Positions 1 through 8,670 of a stretch of 21,216 bases of DNA are shown here, one piece after another. Under the pieces are notes generated by a model. That model had not been told where the DNA came from, ran no database searches, and saw nothing but the letters and a program-made list of their open reading frames with translations. Where the stretch lies: NCBI GenBank assembly GCA_041629655.1, contig JBFKMV010000075.1, positions 1-21,216 on the forward strand. The letters run 5' to 3'. How positions within the stretch are numbered: the stretch's first letter is position 1; each line of letters opens with the position of its first letter. The DNA is from JBFKMV01 sp041629655 (lineage in GTDB: Bacteria > Acidobacteriota > Polarisedimenticolia > Polarisedimenticolales > Polarisedimenticolaceae). Made by a program: the position numbers and the translations under genes.

Positions 1-1
1 A

Positions 2-382
2 ACGCTGCACGAGCTGCGGCGCCGCGGCTTCCGGCTCGCGGTCGCCAGCAACAAGCCGGCCCGTTTCGGAGCACCGATCCTGGCGCAGCTCGGACTCGGC
101 GGGTGGATCGACGTCGTGGAGGGCCCGGACACCGCGGGCGTCACCAAGCCCGAGCCGGCGATGCTCCGCCGCTGCCTCGCGGCGATGGCCGTCGACCCGT
201 CCCGCGCGGTTTACGTGGGCGACATGGCGCTCGACGTCGAGACCGCCGACCGGGCGGGGGTCGCGGTCGTGCTGGTTCCCGGAGGCTCGTGCAGCGCGAC
301 CGAGCTGCGCCGGACCGGCCGGCCGGTGCTGCGCTCGTTCTCCGAGCTCCGCGACCTGCTGCCCGAGCGACCGGCGTCGTGA
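2..382 (+). CDS. HAD-superfamily hydrolase, phosphoglycolate phosphatase-like (C-terminal part)
   Basis: The 5' end lies outside the window; reading is open from base 2 to the TGA at 380-382. The visible 126 residues carry the second half of a HAD phosphatase core. The segment VASNKP is motif II (Ser/Thr that binds the phosphoryl group), followed by helices, then TKPEPAM with the motif III lysine, and YVGDMALDVETADRAG with the motif IV acidic residues. The GD(x)3D arrangement and the Lys-Pro context are typical of Gph/PGMB-like phosphatases that hydrolyse phosphoglycolate or other small phosphate esters in the cytoplasm. The exact substrate cannot be read from this fragment because the nucleophile Asp motif and cap domain are missing. 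The stop overlaps the next start (TGATG), so the two genes are probably cotranscribed. Confidence 0.85.
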   Translation, partial: TLHELRRRGFRLAVASNKPARFGAPILAQLGLGGWIDVVEGPDTAGVTKPEPAMLRRCLAAMAVDPSRAVYVGDMALDVETADRAGVAVVLVPGGSCSATELRRTGRPVLRSFSELRDLLPERPAS

Positions 383-660
383 TGCCGGCGCACCGGCCAT
401 CCCCGCGCTGGGCCAGGCTGCGGGACCTGTTGCTGACGGCGGTGACGACGGCGGCCGCGCTGCTCTCCGCGTTGCTGTTCACGCTGCACGCTCTGCAGCA
501 GACGCGAAACTGGATCGGCCTGCTGCTCGCCAATCGCACCGTGATGCTCGCCGTCGCGCTGGGCGGCATCGCGGTCGCCGCCGGCCTGTTGTACGTTCTG
601 CTACCGCCCCCTTGTCAGCCTCCGCCCGATCCGCGTATAAGGGACTCTGTGGGGTCGTAA
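382..660 (+). CDS. Small two-helix membrane protein, unknown function
   Basis: A 92-residue protein that I do not recognise. It starts at the ATG sharing its A with the TGA of the HAD gene; a GTG one codon upstream is an alternative. A basic N-terminus precedes two hydrophobic segments, roughly residues 15-37 and 52-76. Between them is a short polar loop with QQTRNW, and the C-terminal tail is proline-rich (LPPPCQPPPDP). This suggests an inner-membrane protein with both termini on the same side. Overlap with the HAD gene suggests translational coupling. The last 50 bases also contain the promoter proposed for the next gene. Confidence 0.6.
   Translation: MPAHRPSPRWARLRDLLLTAVTTAAALLSALLFTLHALQQTRNWIGLLLANRTVMLAVALGGIAVAAGLLYVLLPPPCQPPPDPRIRDSVGS
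612..641 (+). promoter_or_regulatory. Sigma70-type promoter for the gene at 692
   Basis: A TTGTCA -35 box at 612-617 and a TATAAG -10 box at 636-641 are separated by 18 bases; GTATAA one base earlier gives 17. Both stand out against very GC-rich surroundings. The predicted start is near 648, inside the end of the upstream membrane-protein gene, giving a leader of about 44 bases. Prediction from sequence only. Confidence 0.55.
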
Positions 661-662
661 TG

Positions 663-680
663 CCGCGGCCCCTTCCGCGG
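663..680 (+). other. Leader hairpin overlapping the ribosome binding site
   Basis: Two copies of CCGCGG (663-668 and 675-680) flank a six-base loop and can form a 6-bp GC stem in the predicted leader RNA. The 3' arm shares its last two G residues with the GGAGG Shine-Dalgarno sequence at 679-683. CCGCGG is also self-complementary as DNA, so the pair could instead be a coincidence of base composition. Confidence 0.4.
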
Positions 681-691
681 AGGTCCCGTCC

Positions 692-1060
692 GTGCGCAAA
701 TCCATTCGCCTGCCGGTCCTGATCGGCCTCGGTCTGCTGGTCGCCCTGTCGGGGGTGCAGGCCGGGGAAGACCCCGTCGACTCGCTGACCATCAGCAACC
801 CGGACATCCAGAAACCGACGCGGATGCGTGAGCGCATCCCCACCAAGGAGGGACCCGGACCGATCGAGCTGCCGATCGTGAGGCCCGGACCGATCTTCGA
901 GCCCCTGGGCAGCGCGCGGGCCGTCGCCGCCGGATCGTCCGCGCTGGGCAACGCGGCGCTCACCGGCGGCTTCTCGTCGGCGGGCGGGGGCGACGCGTCG
1001 GCCTCGGTGGTGACCACCGAGCGCCGGCTCAGGAAGCTGATCCGCGATCTGGACGACTGA
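692..1060 (+). CDS. Small exported protein, unknown function
   Basis: A 122-residue protein with a GTG start, chosen because GGAGG at 679-683 lies 8 bases upstream. The N-terminus is a clear Sec signal peptide: MRKSIR, a hydrophobic core to about residue 22, and likely cleavage after VQA at residue 24. There is no lipobox cysteine. The mature part is low-complexity. It has a proline-rich section with two similar elements (GPGPIELPI and RPGPIFEPL), a Gly/Ser/Ala-rich middle, and a charged end (ERRLRKLIRDLDD). No known domain was recognised. It has its own predicted promoter and appears monocistronic, facing a convergent gene whose stop is 43 bases away. Confidence 0.65.
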   Translation: MRKSIRLPVLIGLGLLVALSGVQAGEDPVDSLTISNPDIQKPTRMRERIPTKEGPGPIELPIVRPGPIFEPLGSARAVAAGSSALGNAALTGGFSSAGGGDASASVVTTERRLRKLIRDLDD

Positions 1061-1091
1061 TTCGCATCGAGGTCGGGGACAGGTCCGGCGG

Positions 1092-1119
1092 ACCGGCCCC
1101 GGTCACTTCCGGGGCCGGT
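1092..1119. terminator. Bidirectional hairpin between convergent genes
   Basis: An 11-bp perfect GC-rich stem (1092-1102 with 1109-1119) with a 6-base loop lies between the two convergent genes. It contains the stop codon of the minus-strand gene (1103-1105) within the loop. There is no U run on either side, so this is a possible factor-assisted terminator or 3'-end stabiliser rather than a textbook intrinsic terminator. Confidence 0.5.
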
Positions 1120-2773
1120 TCAGCTGGACCGTCCTGGCCGACCGGTCCCAGACCTTGGCCGACGAGGCGTCGAGCTCCAACGGCTCGAGCCGGAACGCGT
1201 AGCCGTAGGGCGTGAGGTACAGCCAGGTCCCGTCGCGCCGGCGGCGCACTTCCTGCGCCCCGTAGGATCGCGGGCGCTTCTCCTCCATCCAACCCTCGTC
1301 GGGTGCGATCGGGCCGATCTGCTCCAGATCGAGGCGGACCAGCCGTCCCGCCACGTTTCCGTCGCTGTCCACGATCTGCACGGGGAAACCGTCCGTCGAG
1401 CGCAGGTTGGCGATCACCCACCAGCCCTTCGCGATCTGCATCCTCAGCCCGGGAACGGCCAGGTAACCCTCGGTCATCGGGTGGGTCCGGCGCTCGCGAC
1501 CCTGGAGCTTCTCGAAGCGGATGCCGAAGCGAGCGGCGGCATCGATGGGCGGCGGGGCCGGCGGGCGGTCGCCGGGGCGCCAGGTCAGCGGAATCCAGAA
1601 CAGCGCCAGCGACTCGCGACCGGCCGCGACCGGGAGCCCGATCTCCACACCCCGGTCGGAAAACCCCAGCCGGAACACCAACCAGTCACCGTCGAAGCCC
1701 GGCTCCTGCCAGCGCTCGGCGCGCGCCTCGCGGCAACCGGTCGCCTCGCGGGCGACGTCGAACTCCTCGCCGGAGACCCGGCGCGCCCCCGGCGCACCGA
1801 GCGGAGCCTCGTGCCCCCGTCGCCAGGCGGACGCCGGGGACGCCACCTCGGCGACGTAGCCCGCGCGGCGGCCGTCGCCCACGGCCACCTCGGTGCCGTC
1901 ACGGTCGATGAACCTCCCGCGGATCCAGAGCACCTGTCCCGGCACGGGCTGCGGCGCCGGAACGCCACGCAGCCGTTTGACCTTCAGCCCGGGCGGCATC
2001 CCCAGGGTGAAACCGTGGCCTTGCGCGACCTGCCAGGGGTCCGCGCCCTCGTCGGCGCGGCCGGGGGCATCCCCGAGATCGGGGACCGCGGCGGCCGTGC
2101 CGGCCGGCAATGGCGTGACCCGAACCGTGCGCTCGAGCTGGATCTCCACCCGGCCGGCCACGGCCCGCAACTCGATCCACCGGTCGTCCAGGGTCTCGGG
2201 TCCGAGTCCCGCGTCGCCGGGAACCAGCAGCACCCCGAGGCGGAACGCGGCCTCGGGCACCGGCCGCTCCAGCCACTCCGCCCTGCGCTCCCCGAGTCGA
2301 TCGGGCAGCGTCAGCTCCCAGCGACGACCGCCGTCCCTCGTCGCGGCGCTGACGGCGGCGTCCGGAAACGGTGGCGGCGCGACCACGGCGCCCGGCTCGG
2401 TCGGAAACGCCCCGTCCAGCAGATAGAACGCCGCCACGGAGTCGCCCGGCCAGCGGCGCAGAACGAGCAACGGCGCTCCCGCGCCGGCCTCGGGCAGCGT
2501 CGAGTACCACCTTCGATCGGTGCGGACCGTCAGCGGCCCTTCACGGAAGTAGAACGACGGCGCGGCGTCGAACACGCGATCGAGCAGCGCCAGCGGATCG
2601 TCCGGGAGCGCCGCGTCCTGCCCTGCCAGGGCCGCCTGCACCTCGGGTCCGATGTCGGCCAGCAACGTGGAAGGCTCGCCGGCAGCGGCACCGGCCGGCC
2701 CCACCAGCGCGACGGCGCACCACGCCAGCGCGGGGAGCGAGCCTCGGCACGACGATCTGGAAAGCTGGGTCAA
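1103..2773 (-). CDS. Large exported protein, unknown fold, downstream partner of the PDZ protein
   Basis: A 556-residue protein if it starts at TTG 2773. This start is chosen because it gives a complete Sec signal peptide: MTQLSRSSCRGS, then a hydrophobic stretch to about residue 28, and likely cleavage after Ala31. No ATG or GTG nearby would give this, though the Shine-Dalgarno match is weak. The mature part is rich in Trp, Arg, Pro and alternating hydrophobic residues, as in beta-rich envelope proteins. I see no catalytic motif, membrane segment or known domain. The start lies 27 bases after the stop of the PDZ gene, so the two are almost certainly cotranscribed and may act together in the periplasm. 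I do not recognise the family. Confidence 0.65.
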   Translation of the reverse strand: MTQLSRSSCRGSLPALAWCAVALVGPAGAAAGEPSTLLADIGPEVQAALAGQDAALPDDPLALLDRVFDAAPSFYFREGPLTVRTDRRWYSTLPEAGAGAPLLVLRRWPGDSVAAFYLLDGAFPTEPGAVVAPPPFPDAAVSAATRDGGRRWELTLPDRLGERRAEWLERPVPEAAFRLGVLLVPGDAGLGPETLDDRWIELRAVAGRVEIQLERTVRVTPLPAGTAAAVPDLGDAPGRADEGADPWQVAQGHGFTLGMPPGLKVKRLRGVPAPQPVPGQVLWIRGRFIDRDGTEVAVGDGRRAGYVAEVASPASAWRRGHEAPLGAPGARRVSGEEFDVAREATGCREARAERWQEPGFDGDWLVFRLGFSDRGVEIGLPVAAGRESLALFWIPLTWRPGDRPPAPPPIDAAARFGIRFEKLQGRERRTHPMTEGYLAVPGLRMQIAKGWWVIANLRSTDGFPVQIVDSDGNVAGRLVRLDLEQIGPIAPDEGWMEEKRPRSYGAQEVRRRRDGTWLYLTPYGYAFRLEPLELDASSAKVWDRSARTVQLNRPRK

Positions 2774-2799
2774 ACCGGCTGCCGATCCGGGCGCGGCCG

Positions 2800-3711
2800 C
2801 TATTCCAGCGACTCCAACTCCCGCTTCAGCGCCGCGAGCCGCTGCTCCAGCCGGGCGATCTCCCGCTCGAGCACCCGGATGCGCAACTCCCTCGCCCGCT
2901 CGTCGATCGCTCCCGTCTGGCCCGCGACACGCGCATCCGGGGCGGACGGCGCAGCATAACCCCCCGGAAGCTCGACTTTCAACACGCGCGGCTCGCCGTC
3001 GCGCACCAGCTCGAGCGCGATCTCGTGCGGCCCTTCGGGCTGCGGGCCGCACGGGTTCGCGGCCGGTTGGTCGAGCGCTTCACCGCAGGCGCGCACCAGC
3101 ACGTCGCCGACCTCGATTCCGCTGCGCGATGCGACCGTGCCTGGCGCGATCCGGATCACGAGCAGCCCGGCCTCGGCCGGCGCTCCGTAGTGGCGACGGA
3201 GCTCGGCCGGGATGGCGCTCGTCCGCAACCCGAGCATCGCATCCAGGTCCGTGCCCGGCGACGGGAGCAGCACCCTCGGCGGCGGCAGCGGAGCGGGCGG
3301 GGCGATCACGGGTCCGGGAGGCCGGCGCGCCGCGGGCCGGACGGTCTTGCGCACGAGCACACCGTCGCGCACGATCTGCACCACGAGCGGATCGCCGGGT
3401 GGCGCGCCGGCCAGGGCGCCGGCGAGATCCTCGTTGCGCGCGATCGGGTGCTCGCCCAGGCGCAGCACCACGTCACCCGCCCTGAGGTCCGCTGCGGCAG
3501 CCGGGCCCCCCGGGACCACCGCGACGACCTGCACCCCGCCGTCCACGGCGTCGCCGAGCAGCACGCCGAGCCACGGCCGGGACGCGGGCGCCTCGGCCGG
3601 GGCGGCCGCGCGGACGGGCTGCTCCGCCACGGCGCGCGCGTGGCCCGCGGCCAACATCGCCACCATCGCGAGGGCGGCGCACTTGCCCCGTTTTCGTCGG
3701 CGGATCCGCAT
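2800..3711 (-). CDS. Exported protein with two PDZ domains and a C-terminal coiled coil
   Basis: A 303-residue protein. ATG 3711 is preceded by GGAG 7 bases upstream (complement of 3719-3722). A strongly basic n-region (MRIRRRKRGK) and hydrophobic core form a signal peptide, probably cleaved near Ala27. PDZ 1 spans about residues 47-125 (SRPWLGVLL, then VVPGGPAAAADLRAGDVVL). A Pro-rich linker covers about 129-150. PDZ 2 spans about 165-248 (LLVIRIAPGTVASRSGIEVGD). A heptad-like Leu/Glu/Arg segment at 268-302 should form a coiled coil. In the family, such domains bind C-terminal tails or hydrophobic peptide ends. Unlike DegP/HtrA, there is no trypsin-like domain or His-Asp-Ser triad, so it is more likely a scaffold or adaptor than a protease. 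It heads a two-gene unit with the exported protein downstream. Confidence 0.8.
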   Translation of the reverse strand: MRIRRRKRGKCAALAMVAMLAAGHARAVAEQPVRAAAPAEAPASRPWLGVLLGDAVDGGVQVVAVVPGGPAAAADLRAGDVVLRLGEHPIARNEDLAGALAGAPPGDPLVVQIVRDGVLVRKTVRPAARRPPGPVIAPPAPLPPPRVLLPSPGTDLDAMLGLRTSAIPAELRRHYGAPAEAGLLVIRIAPGTVASRSGIEVGDVLVRACGEALDQPAANPCGPQPEGPHEIALELVRDGEPRVLKVELPGGYAAPSAPDARVAGQTGAIDERARELRIRVLEREIARLEQRLAALKRELESLE

Positions 3712-3792
3712 CGATCGACTCCGACCCTATGGTACGCCGCGGCGTCCCGGAAAGACGACGCCCCCCCGGGGCTTCCAGTCCTCCGCCGGCCC

Positions 3793-3821
3793 TTTCCATC
3801 CCCCGGCGGGCGCGCTATGCT
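3793..3821 (+). promoter_or_regulatory. Candidate promoter of pckA
   Basis: TTTCCA (3793-3798) and TATGCT (3816-3821) are separated by exactly 17 bases, each matching four of six consensus positions. The predicted start is near 3828, giving a leader of about 35 bases before the pckA ATG. The rest of the 151-base gap between the divergent PDZ and pckA starts shows no strong minus-strand promoter; a TACCAT on the minus strand near 3733 is only a weak candidate. Confidence 0.4.
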
Positions 3822-3862
3822 GGCCCTTTTCCGGCGGTTGCCCGGCAGGAGGGGAACGACCC

Positions 3863-5458
<1,596 letters not shown>

Positions 5459-5497
5459 AACGGGGCCGGGTGGGTCCGGTTGCGGATGGGTGTGGAC

Positions 5498-5527
5498 TTG
5501 ACTCCCGGCGGCCACCCCGCCTTTAAT
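5498..5527 (+). promoter_or_regulatory. Sigma70-type promoter for the 5581-6794 gene pair
   Basis: TTGACT (5498-5503, five of six consensus) and TTTAAT (5522-5527) are separated by 18 bases; TTAATA one base later is an alternative -10 box. The AT-rich -10 region is conspicuous in this GC-rich gap between pckA and the next gene. The predicted start near 5534 gives a leader of about 47 bases that contains the strong hairpin at 5543-5569. Confidence 0.6.
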
Positions 5528-5542
5528 ACCGTCGGGGTTGCC

Positions 5543-5569
5543 CGGCCGGCCGGTGGAATCGGCCGGCCG
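5543..5569 (+). other. Strong GC hairpin in the leader of the exported-protein gene
   Basis: The two arms 5543-5552 and 5560-5569 are both CGGCCGGCCG and form a perfect 10-bp stem with a 7-base loop (GTGGAAT). It ends two bases before the GGAG ribosome binding site at 5571-5574. It could limit ribosome access, protect the 5' end, or be a protein-binding DNA palindrome. No U run follows, so it is unlikely to be an intrinsic terminator. Confidence 0.55.
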
Positions 5570-5580
5570 TGGAGCCTGCG

Positions 5581-6174
5581 TTGAGGAAGATGAAGCCAAT
5601 CCGACGAATCCACGCCCCGAGGGCCGCCGCCACGGCGGCGCTCGTGATGCTCGCGTTCCTCGCGGCCCCGTCGGCGTCCGCCGCCGAAGACACCGCCATG
5701 CTGGTCGGGACGCTGCTGCGTCCGGACGGCCGGCCGGCCGAGGGCATCCGGACTGTGGTCGAGGACGTGGTCTCGCGCGAGGAGTTCCTCAGCACGGTCA
5801 GCGACGCCCGCGGGGAGTACACCATCCGCGTCGCGGTCGGGCAGCGCTACCGCATCGTGGCCGCGATCACCCCCGACGGCGAGCGGATCCCGATCGAGGG
5901 CATCGCCCCGATCCCGGTGCGGGTCCCCGGAAGCTATCGCCTGCCCGACGTGCTGTTCGTCGTTCCCGGCGAGACCCCGGAGGCCCCGCCTCCCGTCGCG
6001 CAACCCACCACCGCCCCGCAGCCCCCGACGCCGAGCGGGACCGCCGTACCCCCGCGACCGTGGTACCGGCGGCCGGCCGGCATGGTCGGGATCGGGCTCG
6101 GCTCGGTGGTGGTGATCGCCTTCGCCACGAGCGGCGGCGGCAACGGCGGCCCGGGCTCCCCCGCCATGCCGTGA
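5581..6174 (+). CDS. Exported, membrane-anchored carboxypeptidase-regulatory-like domain protein
   Basis: About 197 residues from TTG 5581, chosen because GGAG (5571-5574) is 6 bases upstream; ATG 5590 and GTG 5569 are alternatives. A basic n-region and hydrophobic core form a signal peptide, likely cleaved near Ala35 (ASASA). Residues 38-128 read as one beta-sandwich of the carboxypeptidase regulatory-like type: LVGTLLRPDGRPAEGI, then the turn SDARGEYTIRV, then GQRYRIVA. A Pro/Thr-rich linker follows (130-160), then WYRRPAG, a single hydrophobic helix (166-184) and a Gly-rich tail. In this family the fold is a structural or binding module, not an enzyme. The overlap with miaE is probably only shared transcription. 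The function is unknown. Confidence 0.7.
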   Translation: MRKMKPIRRIHAPRAAATAALVMLAFLAAPSASAAEDTAMLVGTLLRPDGRPAEGIRTVVEDVVSREEFLSTVSDARGEYTIRVAVGQRYRIVAAITPDGERIPIEGIAPIPVRVPGSYRLPDVLFVVPGETPEAPPPVAQPTTAPQPPTPSGTAVPPRPWYRRPAGMVGIGLGSVVVIAFATSGGGNGGPGSPAMP

Positions 6175-6794
6175 CGGGGCGCCCTGCCGCCCCGGACCCG
6201 GCCACGATCCTGGCCGATCTGCCGCTCCTGTCCCCGACCCCGCGGCGCTGGGCCGAGCTGGCCCACGCGCGGCTCGACGTGTTCCTGGCCGACCACGCGG
6301 TGTGCGAGCAGCAGGCGGCGCTCTCCGCGCTGTCCCTGGTCGCGCATTACCCCGAGGACGAGGAGCTGGTCGAGCGCATGACCGCGCTGGCGATCGAGGA
6401 GGTGTCGCACCTGCGCCGCGTCGCGACGCTGCTGCGGCGGCGCCGGATCGCGCCCTCGCGGCGGCGCGGCAACCCTTACGTGCAGGCGCTGCGCAAGAAG
6501 ATGGCGGTCGGGCGCGAGCCGCAGCTGAAGACCGACCGGCTCCTGGTGGGAGCGCTGATCGAGGCGCGGAGCTGCGAGCGCTTCACGCGGCTCTTGGAAC
6601 GCACCGACGACCCCGAGCTGCGACCGCTGCTGCACGACCTCGGCCCGGCCGAGAAGCGCCACTGGCTGCTGTTCCACCGGCTGGCGCAACGCGACCGCGA
6701 TCCGGAGGAGTTCGCGAAGCGCTGGCGCCGCTGGCTCGCGGTCGAGCGCGACATCGCGGCCACGCGCGGCGTGGAGCCCACCGTCCACGGCTGA
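6171..6794 (+). CDS. miaE: tRNA 2-methylthio-N6-isopentenyladenosine hydroxylase
   Basis: A 207-residue protein with a GTG start overlapping the upstream stop (GTGA). MiaE is a non-haem di-iron monooxygenase that hydroxylates the isopentenyl group of ms2i6A at position 37, next to the tRNA anticodon. The four-helix-bundle ligand set is visible: Glu46 (CEQQA), Glu77 and His80 (EEVSH), Glu131 (IEARSCERF), and Glu161 and His164 (EKRHW). The phrases LADHAVCEQQAALSALSL and GALIEARSCERF are characteristic of the family. The length is near the usual 190-200. The substrate needs MiaA and MiaB, which must be encoded elsewhere. It converges on the end of the trp operon with 20 bases between stops and no obvious terminator. 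Confidence 0.92.
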   Translation: MTGRPAAPDPATILADLPLLSPTPRRWAELAHARLDVFLADHAVCEQQAALSALSLVAHYPEDEELVERMTALAIEEVSHLRRVATLLRRRRIAPSRRRGNPYVQALRKKMAVGREPQLKTDRLLVGALIEARSCERFTRLLERTDDPELRPLLHDLGPAEKRHWLLFHRLAQRDRDPEEFAKRWRRWLAVERDIAATRGVEPTVHG

Positions 6795-6814
6795 TCGCGC
6801 GCGGCGTGGTCCGC

Positions 6815-7861
6815 TCAGGGCCCCGCGGCGCCGCGAGTCGTGACGGACTCCAGGGTCCGGCCCACGGCGGCCGCCACCCGCGCCAGCTCCGCCATCATCG
6901 TCTCGAAGGCGGGCAGCGTCATGCTCTGGCGCCCGTCGCTCAGCGCGCGATCGGGATCGGGATGGACCTCGACCATCAGCCCGTCGGCCCCGGCCGCCAC
7001 CGCCGCACGTGCCAGCGGCGGCACCAGCTCGCGCCTGCCCGCGGCGTGGCTGGGGTCGACGATCACCGGCAGGTGGCTCTTCTCCTTGATCACCGGGACC
7101 GCGCTGACGTCCATCGTGTTGCGGGTCGAGCGCTCGAAGGTGCGGATCCCCCGCTCGCACAGGATCACCCGCGGGTTGCCGGCGGCGACGACGTACTCGG
7201 CCGCCAGCAGCAGCTCCTCGACGGTCGCCATCAGCCCGCGCTTGAGCAGCACCGGCCGCGCCTGCGCGCCGACCGCGGAGAGCAGCCGGAAGTTCTGCAT
7301 GTTGCGCGCCCCGATCTGCAGGATGTCGGCATGCCGCGCCACGAGGTCCACGTCCTCGGCGGCCAGCACCTCGGTCACCACCAGCAGGCCGGTCGCCCGG
7401 CGTGCCGCCGCGAGCAGCTCGAGCCCCTGCTCGCCCAGCCCCTGGAAACTGTAAGGCGAGCTGCGCGGCTTGAACGCGCCGCCCCGCAGGATCCGGGCAC
7501 CGGCGCGGTGGACGCTCTCGGCCACGGTCATGATCTGCCGCTCGTCCTCGACCGCGCACGGGCCCGCGGTCACCACCAGCTCCTCGCCGCCGATGCGCAG
7601 CGGGCCGACCTTGACCTCGGTCGGCTCGGGATGGTGGTCGCGCGAGACCTGGGGATACGGGGGCGCCACGGGCCGCACCTCGCGAACCCCCGGCATCGCC
7701 GCGAGCTCCTCGGCCAACGCCTCGGCGCCCTGTCCGATCACGCCGACCAGGCTCTGGTCGGCCAGCTCGCTGACCTGGACGCGAAAGCCCTTGCCCTCGA
7801 TGAACCGCACCAGGGCGGCCTTGTGCTTGAGCGGGGTCTCCTTGTCGAGGATCGCGATCAT
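6815..7861 (-). CDS. aroF: 3-deoxy-7-phosphoheptulonate (DAHP) synthase, type I-beta with N-terminal regulatory domain
   Basis: A 348-residue enzyme that condenses phosphoenolpyruvate with erythrose 4-phosphate, the entry step to chorismate. ATG 7861 overlaps the trpA stop (ATGA). Residues 1-65 look like the small ferredoxin-like regulatory domain known from Thermotoga maritima DAHP synthase, where it mediates feedback by Tyr or Phe. The barrel starts near residue 85. The metal ligands fall at Cys102 (AGPCAVED), His272 (DPSHAAGRRE), Glu298 (MVEVHP) and Asp309 (ALSDGRQS), the same numbers as I recall for the Thermotoga enzyme. PEP-site motifs GGAFKPRSSPYSFQG and QIGARNMQNF are intact. As last gene of the trp operon it ties chorismate supply to Trp attenuation. 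The symbol follows common annotation and does not imply the E. coli AroF subfamily. Confidence 0.93.
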   Translation of the reverse strand: MIAILDKETPLKHKAALVRFIEGKGFRVQVSELADQSLVGVIGQGAEALAEELAAMPGVREVRPVAPPYPQVSRDHHPEPTEVKVGPLRIGGEELVVTAGPCAVEDERQIMTVAESVHRAGARILRGGAFKPRSSPYSFQGLGEQGLELLAAARRATGLLVVTEVLAAEDVDLVARHADILQIGARNMQNFRLLSAVGAQARPVLLKRGLMATVEELLLAAEYVVAAGNPRVILCERGIRTFERSTRNTMDVSAVPVIKEKSHLPVIVDPSHAAGRRELVPPLARAAVAAGADGLMVEVHPDPDRALSDGRQSMTLPAFETMMAELARVAAAVGRTLESVTTRGAAGP

Positions 7862-8670
7862 GACCGTCCCTCCGCCGCCGGACGCAACCCGCCCCTGAGC
7901 CCGCGCAGCAGCGCCGCGGGATCGTCACCCCGCTCCAGCGCCTCGATCAGGGCGCTACCGACGATAACACCATCCGCATGGCCGGCGATGGCCTCGACCT
8001 GCGCCGCCCGGCGGATTCCGAAACCGGCCAGCACCGGCAGCGGCGAGCCGTCCCGGACACGGTCGAGGTACGGCAGCACCTCGCCGGGAACCTCGTCGCC
8101 GCCGGTGGTCCCGGTCATCGTGACCGCGTAGACGAAGCCCCGGCTTTCCCGGCGCAGCCGCCGCATCCGCGCCTCGGGGGTGGCCGGCGTGACGAGCTGC
8201 ACCAGCGCCAGGCCCCGGGCGTCGAGCCGTTCGCGCAGCGGCCCGCTCTCCTCGAGCGGGAGGTCGGGCACCACGAATCCCGTCACTCCGGCCCGGGCCG
8301 CCTCGGCCGCCAGCGTCTCCGGGCCCAGCGCCAGCAGCGGGTTGAGGTAGCTCATCAACACCAGCGGCACGCCCGCCGCCGCCCCGGACTCCCGCAGCGT
8401 TTCCAGGATCCAGCGCAGCGTCACGCCACCCTGGAGCGCTGCATGGCTGGCGCGCTGGATCGTCAGCCCGTCGGCCATCGGGTCGCTGAACGGGACGCCG
8501 ATCTCGACGGCGTCCGAAGCGCGCGCCACCCGCTCCAGCAGCTCCGGAAAGCCGTCACGCGACGGGAAACCCGCCGTGACGAACGAGCACAGCGCCGCCC
8601 CGTGCCGCTCGCGCCCCGCGAGCAGAGCCCGCGTAAGCGTCTCCGCGCCCGTGGCCTTTGCCCCGCCCAT
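7858..8670 (-). CDS. trpA: Tryptophan synthase alpha subunit
   Basis: About 270 residues. The alpha subunit cleaves indole-3-glycerol phosphate to indole and glyceraldehyde 3-phosphate and channels indole to TrpB. ATG 8670 shares a base with the trpB stop (TGATG); a GTG one codon earlier (8673) is equally possible. The catalytic Glu and Asp lie in VEIGVPFSDPMADG (near residues 56 and 67), matching Glu49 and Asp60 of the enteric enzyme. FVTAGFP near the N-terminus, TIQRA after the active loop, and the phosphate-binding segments FGIRR and VGSALIE are in place. The mobile loop reads TMTGTTGGD, with Thr-Thr where many homologues have a Gly-Arg or Gly-Val pattern. The gene is translationally coupled to both neighbours. 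Confidence 0.95.
   Translation of the reverse strand: MGGAKATGAETLTRALLAGRERHGAALCSFVTAGFPSRDGFPELLERVARASDAVEIGVPFSDPMADGLTIQRASHAALQGGVTLRWILETLRESGAAAGVPLVLMSYLNPLLALGPETLAAEAARAGVTGFVVPDLPLEESGPLRERLDARGLALVQLVTPATPEARMRRLRRESRGFVYAVTMTGTTGGDEVPGEVLPYLDRVRDGSPLPVLAGFGIRRAAQVEAIAGHADGVIVGSALIEALERGDDPAALLRGLRGGLRPAAEGRS

Noticed and set aside
1481..2959. A 492-codon plus-strand frame opposite the large exported protein
   Set aside because: The minus-strand frame gives a signal peptide, normal hydrophobic patterning and a sensible place after the PDZ gene; the plus-strand frame does not.
2800..3711. DegP/HtrA-type periplasmic protease
   Set aside because: Only PDZ domains are present; there is no trypsin-like domain and no catalytic triad.
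6795..6814. Terminator between miaE and the end of the trp operon
   Set aside because: Only stems of about four base pairs can be drawn and there is no U run, so no terminator is called.
5934..7928. A 664-codon minus-strand frame across miaE and the DAHP synthase gene
   Set aside because: It is out of frame with the DAHP synthase, whose metal ligands are all intact in the other frame, and runs antisense to MiaE's di-iron motifs.
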